Shown piece after piece: positions 8,790 to 17,827 of a stretch of 64,000 nt of DNA (position 1 is the stretch's first letter; each line of letters opens with the position of its first letter). The stretch comes from Virgifigura deserti (GTDB lineage: Bacteria; Pseudomonadota; Alphaproteobacteria; Dongiales; Dongiaceae). Below the pieces are notes generated by a model, which saw nothing but the letters and a program-made list of their open reading frames with translations, ran no database searches and had not been told where the DNA came from. The position numbers and the translations under genes are program-made. The DNA is taken from the NCBI GenBank assembly GCA_003576685.1, contig QOZR01000016.1, positions 36,073-100,072 of the forward strand. The letters run 5' to 3'.

Positions 8790-9343
8790 AAGCGGACCAT
8801 AGCGGTGAGGCGTTCGAAGACACGGGGCGGGCCAACCCTCTCTGCCGACATACCAATAAACCACGCGCGCGCCAATGGTCGGCGTAGAAGGCTTTAAAGC
8901 AAGCGCATTTGGCCGCCGGGCGTCTGGTTTCCCCATCCTTCGTCCCTCGACAAGCTCGGGATGAGGAAAGAACCTCATGGTGAGCCTGTCGAACCATCAG
9001 GATGAGCCCCCGCGACCTCATGCTGAGCTTCCTCACCCCGAGCCTGTCGAGGGGCGAAGCATGAGCCGGCCGCGAAGCGGCCGGGTCGAAGGATCGTCTG
9101 TTACTCGGGCCCGTCCCCTGCGCTCATCTCCGAGCGCCCCGTATCAGGCCTGCCGGCCGATCGTCGTCATTCGTTGGCGCCGTAGGCTCGCATGGTCCGG
9201 CGCGGCTGGGCGATGGCAAGGCTGACCCGTGGCACGGCGCCACCTGATGCATTGCGAACCGGTGTCAACCTGATCGGTCACATGAGCGACGGGCTTGGCT
9301 CACCGATCGAGAGATGCGGGTGCGGCCGCGTTCTCTCCGAAGG
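8790..9343. other. Non-coding stretch between the EamA and PEP-CTERM genes
   Basis: No credible gene. The left half is dominated by the PELVEG-type repeat cluster annotated separately. The right half (9100-9343) holds nothing I recognise. Confidence 0.6.
8934..9100. repeat. Cluster of PELVEG-type intergenic repeats
   Basis: Several partly inverted copies of a dispersed alphaproteobacterial repeat: CCCTCGACAAGCTCGGGATG, GGTGAGCCTGTCGAACCAT, CTCACCCCGAGCCTGTCGAG, and a perfect 8-bp stem CCGGCCGC/GCGGCCGG at 9066-9084 with loop GAA. On the minus strand they translate as PELVEG, a familiar source of false N-terminal extensions. They are probably REP-like elements. Confidence 0.8.
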
Positions 9344-10054
9344 TCAGCGGGTCCGCCGGCGGCGAAGCGCGCCGGCCAGTCCGACCACACCGACGCCGAA
9401 CAAGGCCAGCGTCGTGGGCTCGGGCACCGGAGTATAGGTGACCGGCGTGTAGGTGTAGGTCACCTTAAACGTGCCGTACAAGTCCAGCCAGCCGCTTCGG
9501 CCGTAAATCATAGAGTTCTCGCTGCTGTATTCGGGGGTGCCGTGCAGCGCAAAGGCGATGTCGAAGAATCCGGGACCGACATAGTTGGCAAGCATATCGC
9601 CGGTCAGGTCCGACGTGGCGATGCCGAGAAAGAGCAAACCATTTACGTTAACATCACAGTTACCGATGTTGTCAGGGCAGGTGCCTACTCGATCGTCGAG
9701 TGGCTGAGACCAGGTGCCGTATCCCGGGACGGAGAATTCAAACGCCAAGTTCGTCAGGCTTACGGACCCCTCGGCCGATCCTTCGGCCGATGATTCATAG
9801 AGGAAACCTGCACCCACATTGTAGAGGCTGTTGCCATCGAAACGGAAGGCCACGCTGTCGAGCGTGCCGAGGCTCGGATCGAAACGCTCGGCGGATCTGC
9901 TCGTCGTCGCATTCAGGAAGGTTGTCGAGGACGCGCTGGCCTCGATGCTTCCGATTGTCTGAACGATCTGCAGTGCGTGAGCCCCGCCGGACCACGCCGC
10001 TACCGAAACGGTCGCGAAGACTGCGACCAAAGCTGACCTCAACCCCGTGTTCAT
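9344..10054 (-). CDS. PEP-CTERM sorting-domain protein
   Basis: Secreted protein of 236 aa with a signal peptide (MNTGLRSALVAVFATVSVAAW to about residue 27, ending AHA). A beta-rich middle follows, then a classic C-terminal sorting tag of VPEPTTLALFGVGVVGLAG and an Arg-rich tail. Exosortase (EpsH-type) recognises the PEP motif and anchors or releases such proteins, usually with exopolysaccharide. ATG 10054 is chosen because AGGGGG lies upstream and the signal peptide starts there. No exosortase gene is in this window, so the processing enzyme must be encoded elsewhere. Confidence 0.88.
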   Translation of the reverse strand: MNTGLRSALVAVFATVSVAAWSGGAHALQIVQTIGSIEASASSTTFLNATTSRSAERFDPSLGTLDSVAFRFDGNSLYNVGAGFLYESSAEGSAEGSVSLTNLAFEFSVPGYGTWSQPLDDRVGTCPDNIGNCDVNVNGLLFLGIATSDLTGDMLANYVGPGFFDIAFALHGTPEYSSENSMIYGRSGWLDLYGTFKVTYTYTPVTYTPVPEPTTLALFGVGVVGLAGALRRRRTR

Positions 10055-10583
10055 CGGACTGCCCCCTGTGACCGGGATTTGGATACCCGTCTGCGTTTCC
10101 CGCCTCTGTCGTCGCGAGTACCATAGTCTGGCCTTCGGGCGGCAGACAAGTATTGTCAACGAATTCTTAAGAAATACTCGGGATCCGCATGGAATCCCCC
10201 TCTGCTCCGAGTCAGAGTGGGGTTTCTTGTGCAGCCGGTCGCTCTCACCGACGATCGCCTCTCGCCGGCCGGGGTGGCGCGCCTCGCCACTGTCACCATG
10301 GCGCCGGAGGGCAGCGCCAGGCACGGGCTGCTTCCGCGAAGCCCCGCTCAAGGACGAGCAACCGCGAGGTCGGCGGCGAAATGGCGCTTCGGCCCGCGGC
10401 TTCGCCGACCGCTCCCATGGCGGTCAGCGGGTCGGCTTCTGCGGCTCGGCACGAAAGTGCCCAGATGACAGAACCAAACAGAAGATCAGACCGGATTCCA
10501 CATCTTAAGCGAATGGCTCGGCCGGAGGGCCCGGGCGTCAGGCCCCAGGCGTCAGGCCCCAGGCGTCAGGGCGGCGGGTGCGG
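10055..10583. other. Non-coding stretch with a short tandem repeat
   Basis: No credible gene. It carries the upstream region of the PEP-CTERM gene and, near the other end, the 14-bp tandem repeat listed separately. Confidence 0.5.
10535..10570. repeat. 14-bp direct tandem repeat, 2.6 copies
   Basis: The unit GCGTCAGGCCCCAG occurs at 10535-10548 and 10549-10562, then partly at 10563-10570. It lies just past the end of the MFS gene in non-coding DNA. Confidence 0.9.
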
Positions 10584-11771
10584 TCACACGCGGCTCACGG
10601 CCCGGGGCGGTTGGGCGATGGCAAGGAATGCCAACGAGCAGAGGAAGATGGTGGCGCCAAACGCCGCGGCCGCGCCCAGAACGACCGGAAAGCCGCCCTG
10701 CCCATGCAGCAGGGCGATCAGCGGCACCGCGAACCCGCTGGTGGTGTAGCCGAGGAAATAGCGCACGCTGAACGCCTTGGCCCGGTACGTGGCCGGCACG
10801 TAGCGCGCCACCATGGCGTCGTTGACGATGACCTGCCCATAGATCGCGGCCATCGCCAGCACGAGCCCGAGAAGAAGGGGCGCGCCTGTCGTTGTCGCCG
10901 CGAGCGCAAGCCCGACCGGCTGCAGGACGGAGATGCCGACGAAGATCGTCGGCAGGCTGAAGCGGTCGACGAGGCGGCCCATGGCGAGTTGCGTCAGCGC
11001 GCCGAACATGAACACGAGCGTCGCGAGGGAGCCGGTCAGCGCGAGCGGCAAGGCGAGGCCGAGTCGCTCGTCGATGACCTTGGGCAGCGCGATCGTGGTG
11101 ACGTTGAAGGTCATTCCGCCGGCCATGAGGGCGAGCGCGAACACGGCCAGCAGCGCCACCGGGCGTGCGACGGCGATCACGCCGGCACCGCCCTTCCGTC
11201 GATCGGTCCCGTCGCCGTCGCCCGGAACGAGGGCGAGGAATGCCACGCAGATCGCGAGGCAGACCAGGCCCGGCACCACGAAGGCGGCCTGCCAGCCGAG
11301 CGTCGCCGAGAGAAGCGCCGTGACGCCCGAGGCCGACGCCGCGCCGATATTGCCCCAGACCCCGTTCCAGCCGAGGTCGCGCCCGAGGCGTCGGGCATGG
11401 GTGACGAGCATCGCCGAGCCGATCGGGTGGTAGATCGCCGCGAAGGTCCCGAGGACCAGAAGCCAGGCCGCGAAGGCGATCGGCGACGTCGCGGTCGAGG
11501 CGCCGAGGCAGGCAAGGCCGCAGCCGCCGAAGAAGATCGCGAGCAGGTTGCGGCGCCCCAGCCGCTCGGCGAGCCAGCCCATCGGCAGCGAGAACAGGCC
11601 GAAGGCGATGAAGGAGCCGGTCGCGAGGCTGATGAGGGTGCCGTAGTCGAGACCGCGCTCGGCCGCGATGGCGATGACGGCGGTCGGATAGATCAGCAGC
11701 ACGAAATGGTCGAGCGTGTGCGCGAGATTAACGAAGACGACGGTGCGTCGGGAGAGGGTATCTGCGTGCAT
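10584..11771 (-). CDS. MFS transporter
   Basis: A 395-aa major-facilitator protein of about 12 membrane segments. It starts MHADTLSRRTVVFVNLAHTLDH and carries the signature loop between helices 2 and 3, GWLAERLGRRN, with a second copy GRLVDRFS in the C half. ATG 11771 is preferred to an ATG 11 codons upstream because family members start close to the first membrane segment, but the ribosome site is weak. It is transcribed divergently from an AraC regulator, which probably controls it. Substrate unknown; efflux is likely. Confidence 0.85.
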   Translation of the reverse strand: MHADTLSRRTVVFVNLAHTLDHFVLLIYPTAVIAIAAERGLDYGTLISLATGSFIAFGLFSLPMGWLAERLGRRNLLAIFFGGCGLACLGASTATSPIAFAAWLLVLGTFAAIYHPIGSAMLVTHARRLGRDLGWNGVWGNIGAASASGVTALLSATLGWQAAFVVPGLVCLAICVAFLALVPGDGDGTDRRKGGAGVIAVARPVALLAVFALALMAGGMTFNVTTIALPKVIDERLGLALPLALTGSLATLVFMFGALTQLAMGRLVDRFSLPTIFVGISVLQPVGLALAATTTGAPLLLGLVLAMAAIYGQVIVNDAMVARYVPATYRAKAFSVRYFLGYTTSGFAVPLIALLHGQGGFPVVLGAAAAFGATIFLCSLAFLAIAQPPRAVSRV

Positions 11772-11869
11772 GACACCGGACCTGGGACAGGAAGGCGCCA
11801 CCATAGCATTGACCCGATCGCGCTGTCAGGCCATAGTTCCACGCGTTCGGGCCAAATTGGAGATCCTGG

Positions 11870-12655
11870 ATGCGGCCGACGCGAGGCGAGGATTTTCATG
11901 ATATCCCCCGCCCCGTGGGCGTGCTGGCCAAGGAATATGCGGCCGGTGCCAGCTCGGGCTGGCACTGTCACCCGCGCGGGCAACTCCTCTACGCGACGAA
12001 GGGGCTCATGGTCGCGAGCACCGAGGACGGAACCTGGACGGTCCCGACCGGCCACGCGCTCCTGATCCCGGCGGGCCTGAGGCACGAGGTCACCATGCAT
12101 GGGGATGTGGCATTTCGAACGGCCTATCTCGCGCCGGAGGCCCTCGACGCGGCCGACTCGGAGGCCTGCCGCGTCATCTCGGTGTCGCCCCTGCTCGATG
12201 CGGCGCTTCAGGCGCTCGCGGACGAGCCGGTGCTCTATGATCCGGAGGGGCGCGGCCCCCATCTGGCGGCGCTGATCCTGTACGAGATCGCGCACGCCCC
12301 GGCGACGCCCTTCGCCCTGCCGCTCCCGTCCGACCGACGCCTTCGCAAGCTCTGCCAGGCCCTGATCGAGGCGCCGGCCCTGTCGCACGACATCGACGCC
12401 TGGGCGCGAGAGGTCGGGGTGAGCCGGCGCACGCTGACGCGGCGGTTCCGGAACGAGACGGGGCTCAGCTTCGGCTCATGGCGCCGGCGCCTCCGCCTCC
12501 TCCACACGGCGATGCGGCAGGCCGAAGGCCTCACGCTCAAGGACGCTGCCCGCGCGGTAGGCTATAGAAGCCCGCAGGCGCTTCAGGTCATGATGAAGCG
12601 CATGACCCGCGACAGAGATCATGAGGCGGGCGGCTTCGATAGTCGCCGGACCTGA
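11870..12655 (+). CDS. AraC-family transcriptional regulator with N-terminal cupin
   Basis: A 261-aa regulator. An N-terminal cupin ligand domain (about 15-95: SGWHCHPRGQLLYATKG, with PAGLRHEV after it) is followed by a C-terminal double helix-turn-helix (about 165-250: WAREVGVSRRTLTRRFRNETG, then LKDAARAVGYRSPQAL). This layout matches AraC regulators that act on a neighbouring exporter in response to a small ligand. It diverges from the MFS gene across about 100 bases, where the operator should lie. Confidence 0.88.
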   Translation: MRPTRGEDFHDIPRPVGVLAKEYAAGASSGWHCHPRGQLLYATKGLMVASTEDGTWTVPTGHALLIPAGLRHEVTMHGDVAFRTAYLAPEALDAADSEACRVISVSPLLDAALQALADEPVLYDPEGRGPHLAALILYEIAHAPATPFALPLPSDRRLRKLCQALIEAPALSHDIDAWAREVGVSRRTLTRRFRNETGLSFGSWRRRLRLLHTAMRQAEGLTLKDAARAVGYRSPQALQVMMKRMTRDRDHEAGGFDSRRT

Positions 12656-12791
12656 CGCAACCCGTGATGCGTCGGTAAACACTCTGCGGTAACCGTCGCG
12701 GACTATCGAGCTTTCGACATCGGGGTTGTCGCTTTCGCCTTTGCATGGGGTTATTTTTCGAGTCTGCGAAGGACACCCCCTCGCCCCGGGC

Positions 12792-13430
12792 TCAGCCGCG
12801 CCGCTTCCGGTCGAACAGCCCAAACAGCAGGAACCCGCCGAGGAAACCGCCGACATGGGCGGCCCAGGCGATCGCCGCGCCGCCGTCGCCGGGTATGCCT
12901 GTCACGCCGAATAGGATGCTGACGCCGATCCAGAGCAGGACGATCGGCCAGAGGCTCCCGCCCCGCCGCGGCAGGAATCGCAGCACGCCCCCGAACAGTC
13001 CGCTGATTGCGCCCGAGGCGCCGATCACCGGCATGATCGACAGCGGATGGAGGAGAAAGTGCGCGGCGGCGCCGAGCACGCCGCAGGCCAGTGCGAAGGC
13101 CAGCAGGCGCGGTCCGCCGATCCGGCGCTCGACGCCCGAGCCGAAGGCCATCAGCATCACCATGTTGATCAGCAGATGGACGAGGCTGCCATGCAGGAAA
13201 AGGTGCGTCACCGGGCTCACCAAGGCCTGCCAGCCGAACAGATCGGGCAGCATGTAGCGCGCCGGGATGAACCCGAAGCTCAGGATGACGCCGACATCGG
13301 TCGTGTCGGGCAGCATCCAGCGAATCCCATGAACCGCCAGATTGGCGACCAGCAGGCGCGTCACCATCGGCGGCAGGTTCAGAATCGGCTGGCGCGTTGT
13401 CGGCGGCGTCTGATCGGGATCGACGGTCAA
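12792..13430 (-). CDS. Rhomboid-family intramembrane serine protease
   Basis: A 212-aa membrane protein of six predicted segments. The catalytic serine is S139 in GASGAISGLFGG and the partner histidine is H192 in AHVGGFLGG; the HLFLHGSLVHLLINMV segment has the conserved His/Asn of helix 2. It would cleave membrane-anchored substrates within the bilayer. The gene ends 136 bases from araC (convergent) and lies downstream of smpB, 7 bases after its stop, so the two may be co-transcribed. Confidence 0.92.
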   Translation of the reverse strand: MTVDPDQTPPTTRQPILNLPPMVTRLLVANLAVHGIRWMLPDTTDVGVILSFGFIPARYMLPDLFGWQALVSPVTHLFLHGSLVHLLINMVMLMAFGSGVERRIGGPRLLAFALACGVLGAAAHFLLHPLSIMPVIGASGAISGLFGGVLRFLPRRGGSLWPIVLLWIGVSILFGVTGIPGDGGAAIAWAAHVGGFLGGFLLFGLFDRKRRG

Positions 13431-13437
13431 GACCGGC

Positions 13438-13908
13438 TCAGCCCTTTTCCCGCATCAGCCGCGCCTTGTCGCGGCTCCAGTCGCGCTCCTTCTCAGTATC
13501 CCGCTTGTCGACCTTGCGCTTGCCCTTGGCAAGGCCGAGCTGGACCTTGGCGATTCCCCGCTCGTTGAAATAGATCGAGAGCGGCACCAGCGTCATTCCG
13601 CCGCGCTGCACCGAGCCCAGCAGGCGGTTCATCTCGCGCCGGTGAAGCAGCAGCTTGCGCGGCCGCCGCGGCGCGTGGTTGAAGCGGTTGGCCGCCTCAT
13701 ATTCCGGGATATAGGCGTTGAACAGGAAGAACTCGCCGCCCTGCTCCGCGGCGAAGGCTTCGCCGATGCTGGCGCGGCCCTGGCGCAGCGACTTCACCTC
13801 GGTGCCGAGCAGCATCACCCCCGCCTCGAAGGTGTCCTCGATGAAGTAGTCGTGCCGGGCCTTGCGGTTCTGGGCCGCGAAGCGGTCGGTGGCGGCGCTG
13901 CGGGCCAT
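13438..13908 (-). CDS. smpB: SsrA (tmRNA)-binding protein
   Basis: Partner of tmRNA in trans-translation, rescuing stalled ribosomes. Conserved parts include NRKARHDYFIEDTFEAGV, LLGTEVKSLRQGRASIGEAF and the basic C-terminal tail LAKGKRKVDKRDTEKERDW, which enters the mRNA channel. The 156-aa length is typical. It follows dapA by 10 bases, the common alphaproteobacterial dapA-smpB order. No ssrA gene was found nearby. Confidence 0.96.
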   Translation of the reverse strand: MARSAATDRFAAQNRKARHDYFIEDTFEAGVMLLGTEVKSLRQGRASIGEAFAAEQGGEFFLFNAYIPEYEAANRFNHAPRRPRKLLLHRREMNRLLGSVQRGGMTLVPLSIYFNERGIAKVQLGLAKGKRKVDKRDTEKERDWSRDKARLMREKG

Positions 13909-13918
13909 GGCGGCAGGC

Positions 13919-14794
13919 TCAGTTCAGCAGGCCGGCCGAGGTCAGCGCCGCACGGACCCGCTGCTTCGTCGCCTCGCCGACCTCGCAGAGCGGCAGGCGC
14001 AGCTCCGCCGACGCGCGGTCGAGCAGGCTGGCGGCATATTTCACCGGGCCCGGGCTCGATTCCACGAACAGCGCGCCGTGGAGCGGCATCAGCCGCTCGT
14101 TCAACGTCATGACGGTGTCCAGGTCGCGCCGGCCCCAGGCGTCATGCAGCTCCGCGCACAGCTTCGGCGCGACGTTCGCCGTCACCGAGATGCAGCCATG
14201 TCCGCCCTGCGCCAGGAACGGCACGATGGTGGCGTCCTCGCCGGAGAGCTGGCAGAAGTCGGGCCCGATCGCCAGCCGCGTCGCCATCGGCCGCACCAGA
14301 TCCTGGGTCGCGTCCTTGACGCCGACGATGTTCGGCAGCTTCGCGAGGCGCGCCATGGTGTCCACCGACATGTCGACGACGCTGCGGCCCGGGATATTGT
14401 AGATCACGATCGGCAGGTCGACGGCGTCGTGGATCGCCTTGAAGTGGCGATACTGCCCCTCCGGCGTCGGCTTGTTGTAGTAGGGCATCACGACCAGCGC
14501 CGCGGCCGCGCCGGCGCGCTTCGCATGCTGCGTCAGGCGGATCGCCTCGGCGGTCGAGTTGGAGCCGGTGCCGGCGATCACCGGCACGCGACCGCTGGCC
14601 GCCTCGATGCAGAGCTCGACGACCCGCATATGCTCGTCGTGGCTGAGCGTGGGCGATTCGCCCGTGGTGCCGCAGGGCACGAGCCCGTCGGTGCCCTCCG
14701 TGATTTGCCAATCGACGAAACGCTGGAACGCATCCTCGTCGACCGCGCCGTCGCGGAACGGCGTAATGAGGGCGGTGAGAGACCCCGTGAACAT
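13919..14794 (-). CDS. dapA: 4-hydroxy-tetrahydrodipicolinate synthase
   Basis: Condenses pyruvate and aspartate semialdehyde, the first committed step to diaminopimelate and lysine. It is a TIM-barrel enzyme. K160 in NIVGVKDATQD forms the Schiff base, Y132 in IYNIPGRS is the catalytic tyrosine, and CGTTGESPTLSHDEH supplies the Thr pair of the proton relay. The 291-aa length is normal. It is divergent from the lytic transglycosylase gene, so both cell-wall genes share one promoter region. Confidence 0.97.
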   Translation of the reverse strand: MFTGSLTALITPFRDGAVDEDAFQRFVDWQITEGTDGLVPCGTTGESPTLSHDEHMRVVELCIEAASGRVPVIAGTGSNSTAEAIRLTQHAKRAGAAAALVVMPYYNKPTPEGQYRHFKAIHDAVDLPIVIYNIPGRSVVDMSVDTMARLAKLPNIVGVKDATQDLVRPMATRLAIGPDFCQLSGEDATIVPFLAQGGHGCISVTANVAPKLCAELHDAWGRRDLDTVMTLNERLMPLHGALFVESSPGPVKYAASLLDRASAELRLPLCEVGEATKQRVRAALTSAGLLN

Positions 14795-14890
14795 ACCGCT
14801 TCCCCCGAATCAAAAGTCCAGATCAATGATATAAGTTGGATGCGGACCATAACCACCGATCGTGCTGCCAGCAAGGTCGCTGCGCCGGGA

Positions 14891-14929
14891 GCGATCGACG
14901 GGGGCGATCGATGGGGGCGATCGATGGGG
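14891..14929. repeat. Three 13-bp tandem repeats in the dapA/slt divergent region
   Basis: GCGATCGAYGGGG is repeated head to tail at 14891-14903, 14904-14916 and 14917-14929; only the first copy has C rather than T at the ninth base. Each unit contains the palindrome CGATCG, giving three equally spaced sites about 1.2 helical turns apart. It could be a regulator binding array or a simple replication-slippage repeat. Confidence 0.85.
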
Positions 14930-15068
14930 CGGCGCGCGTTTGATGTTGACCGCGGCGATATCCTTCGCCGAAGTTAATCTTTTTTACGCTTTCCTAATCA
15001 AAACTATCCAGCGAGCCGCCGCTTCTCTTGAGTTCCCGCCCCACATCTGCATGACCAGAGGTTCACGC

Positions 15069-17054
15069 GTGCCGAAGCTTGTTGCCTTCCTCCTGGCTCT
15101 CGCCGTCCTCGTCGCCCCCCTGACTGCCACCGCCGCCCGAGCCGATAGCGGCGCCCTGGCCCCGTCGGATATGAAGATTTATCGTGCGGCCTTCGAGGCG
15201 GTGGAGGCGGAGCGGTGGGAGGAGGCGCGGCAAATCGCCGCGTATGCCGAGAACCGGCTCCCGGCGAAGGTGATCCGGTGGCTCGACCTGACCCGCCCCG
15301 ACCCCCGGCACTCGTTCGATGAGTTGAGCGCATTCCTGGACGCCAACCCGAACTGGCCGCTCCGAGCGACGATCCAGATGAAGGCCGAGCGGGCGATGCC
15401 CGACGACCTTCCGCCCGATGAGGTGGCCCGCTGGTTCCGCGACCGCCCGCAGTTGACGGCCTCTGGGTCCATTCAGAAGGCCCACGCCATGATCGCGCTC
15501 GGCCTGGAAACCCAGGCGGCGCTCATGCTGCGCCGCGACTGGGTGCGCTTCGACATGAGCGCGAGCGAGGAGAGGAAGTTCCTGGCGCTCTCCGAGCGGT
15601 ATCTGAAGCCCAAGGACCATGTCGCGCGGCTCGACCGGCTGCTGTGGGACCGGGAGCGGGCTGCGGCGAAGCGGATGATGAAGCGCGTGGACTCCGGCCA
15701 CCGAGCCCTGGCGGAGGCTCGGCTGCTGCTGATGAGCATGCGCTCCGGCGTAGATGCCGCGATCGACCGCGTGCCGGCCAGTCTGGTCAACGATCCGGGC
15801 CTCGTCTACGAACGGGCGCGGTGGCGGCGGCGCATGGGCCGCGCGAGCTCGGTGATCGAGCTTCTCAATGCGCCGCTCGACCTCAAGAACCTGCCCCGGC
15901 CGGAGCGGCTGTGGAACGAGAGCGAGAACGCCGCCCGGCTGGCGCTGGCACGCGGAGAGATCTCCGTCGCCTATAGCCTGGCGCAGAACCACGGAGCGAC
16001 CGAAGGAATCGCGTTCGCCGAGGCCGAGTGGCTCGCCGGCTGGATCGCGCTGCGGTTCCTGTCGGAGCCTCAGGTCGCCTACAAGCATTTCAAGCGCCTC
16101 TATACCGGCGTCGGCTCCTCCGTCAGCCGGGCGCGCGGCGCCTACTGGACCGGCCGCGCGGTCGAGGAGATGGGCAACGTCGCCCTGGCGCGAAGCTGGT
16201 ACCGGAAGGCGGCGGAAAACCTGACGGCCTATTACGGGCAGCTTGCCGCGCAACGTCTCGGCCCGGACTTCACGATGCGATTTACCCCACCGCGCAAGCC
16301 GACGGATCGGCAGCTTGCGCGCTTCGCCGATCGCGAACTGGTGCAGGTGGTCCGCCTTCTGGGGCAGCTTGACCAGGCCGACCACACCCGCCCCTTTCTC
16401 GTCCACCTAACCGACCTTGCCAGAACCCCGACGGATCACCGCATGGTCGCACATCTCGCCACGGAGCTCGGCCGGGACGACCTCTTGGTCACCGTCGCCA
16501 AGGCCGCCCGCATGGAGGAGGTGGAAATGGTCGAATATCTCTATCCGTTGCGCCTGCTGCCGGAGCATACCGGGCCCGAAGACGCCCTGATCCTCGCCGT
16601 CATGCGGCAGGAGAGCGTTTTCGCGGTGGACGCCGTCAGCCACGCCGGGGCGCGCGGCCTCATGCAGCTCATGCCGGCCACCGCACGACATGTGGCGAGA
16701 AAGCTCAAGCTGCCCTACGACAGAAAGCAGCTGACCAGGGATCCGATCCTGAACATCAAGCTCGGCAGCGCCTATCTGAGCCAGATGGTGGAGCGCTTCA
16801 GCGGTTCCTACCTGCTTGCGATCGCGGCCTACAACGCGGGGCCGTCGCGCGTGGTCGAATGGATGCGCGTCTATGGCGACCCGCGAGAGCCGGGCATCGA
16901 TGCAATCGACTGGATCGAGTCGATCCCGTTCAGCGAGACCCGGAACTATGTCCAACGGGTGCTTGAGAACCTCCAGGTCTATCGGCATCGCCTGGGCCAG
17001 CCGATGCTCGCCTTCTCGTTCCAGGAAGATCTCAGCCGCCAAGCGGAGTATTGA
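15069..17054 (+). CDS. slt: Soluble lytic murein transglycosylase
   Basis: Cleaves peptidoglycan glycan strands to 1,6-anhydromuropeptides. A signal peptide (PKLVAFLLALAVLVAPLTATAARA) precedes a long alpha-helical superhelix of about 450 residues. The C-terminal SLT domain has VMRQESVFAVDAVSHAGARG (catalytic Glu in QES), LMQLMPATA, and AIAAYNAGPSRV. I chose GTG 15069 because AGAGG lies 7 bases upstream; an ATG at 15051 is possible. It is divergent from dapA. Confidence 0.93.
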   Translation: MPKLVAFLLALAVLVAPLTATAARADSGALAPSDMKIYRAAFEAVEAERWEEARQIAAYAENRLPAKVIRWLDLTRPDPRHSFDELSAFLDANPNWPLRATIQMKAERAMPDDLPPDEVARWFRDRPQLTASGSIQKAHAMIALGLETQAALMLRRDWVRFDMSASEERKFLALSERYLKPKDHVARLDRLLWDRERAAAKRMMKRVDSGHRALAEARLLLMSMRSGVDAAIDRVPASLVNDPGLVYERARWRRRMGRASSVIELLNAPLDLKNLPRPERLWNESENAARLALARGEISVAYSLAQNHGATEGIAFAEAEWLAGWIALRFLSEPQVAYKHFKRLYTGVGSSVSRARGAYWTGRAVEEMGNVALARSWYRKAAENLTAYYGQLAAQRLGPDFTMRFTPPRKPTDRQLARFADRELVQVVRLLGQLDQADHTRPFLVHLTDLARTPTDHRMVAHLATELGRDDLLVTVAKAARMEEVEMVEYLYPLRLLPEHTGPEDALILAVMRQESVFAVDAVSHAGARGLMQLMPATARHVARKLKLPYDRKQLTRDPILNIKLGSAYLSQMVERFSGSYLLAIAAYNAGPSRVVEWMRVYGDPREPGIDAIDWIESIPFSETRNYVQRVLENLQVYRHRLGQPMLAFSFQEDLSRQAEY

Positions 17055-17125
17055 CGATAGGCCGGGGCCGGGACCCCGGCCGGCTCCATCTCCATTCGGA
17101 AGGTCCGGCCTCAGGAGGCTTGGAT

Positions 17126-17827
17126 ATGGCCGATACCGTTCTGTACCCGATCGACGCCTGCGTGTTCGATGCCTATGGGACGCTGCTCGACGTTCATTCG
17201 GCGGCGGCGCGCTGCAGCGACGCCCTGGGCGAGAAGGCTGCCGCGCTGTCGATGGTCTGGCGGCAGAAGCAGCTCGAATATACCTGGCTGCGAAGCCTTA
17301 TGGGCAGCCACGCCGATTTCTGGCGGGTGACCCGGGACAGTCTCGATTATGCGCTCGCGCAGGTCGGGATCGAGGATCGAGCCTTGCGCGGCCGGCTGCT
17401 GGAGATCTACCGCATCCTCGACCCCTACCCGGAAGCGCACCCGACTCTCGCCAGGCTGAAGGACCGCGGCTTCAAGACCGCCCTTCTGTCGAACGGCTCG
17501 CCCGAGATGCTGTCGACCGCTGTCGACCGGGCGGCGCTCGGACCGCTGCTCGACCACGTCCTCTCGGTAGAGGAGGTCGGCATCTACAAACCGCACCCTT
17601 CGGTCTACCAGCTGGCCGTCGACCGGCTCGGCCTGCCGGCCGCGCGCATCTGCTTCGTCAGCTCCAACGGCTGGGATGCCGCCGGGGCGGCCCATTTCGG
17701 CTTTCGCGTCTGCTGGATCAACCGCTTCGGCCAGGTTCCGGAGCGCCTACCGGTACCGCCGGAGGCGACGCTGACAGAACTCTCCGAGCTCCCGCCCCTG
17801 CTTGGCCGGCGGGAGCACCCGTCGTGA
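17126..17827 (+). CDS. Haloacid dehalogenase, type II (HAD superfamily)
   Basis: A 233-aa HAD hydrolase of the L-2-haloacid dehalogenase class. The nucleophile is D15 in CVFDAYGTLLDV. The substrate Arg lies in KQLEYTWLRSLMG, motif II is LLSNGSP, the Lys is in YKPHPSVYQ, and SSNGWDAAGAA replaces the acidic motif IV with the Asn/Asp arrangement of dehalogenases. It hydrolyses short-chain 2-haloacids to hydroxyacids, though the natural substrate may differ. AGGAGG lies 7 bases before the ATG. Its stop overlaps the next gene. Confidence 0.88.
   Translation: MADTVLYPIDACVFDAYGTLLDVHSAAARCSDALGEKAAALSMVWRQKQLEYTWLRSLMGSHADFWRVTRDSLDYALAQVGIEDRALRGRLLEIYRILDPYPEAHPTLARLKDRGFKTALLSNGSPEMLSTAVDRAALGPLLDHVLSVEEVGIYKPHPSVYQLAVDRLGLPAARICFVSSNGWDAAGAAHFGFRVCWINRFGQVPERLPVPPEATLTELSELPPLLGRREHPS

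Noticed and set aside
8790..8978. N-terminal extension MRFFPHPELVEGRR of the EamA transporter
   Set aside because: PELVEG is the translation of a dispersed intergenic repeat, and the first membrane helix begins only after GTG 8789.
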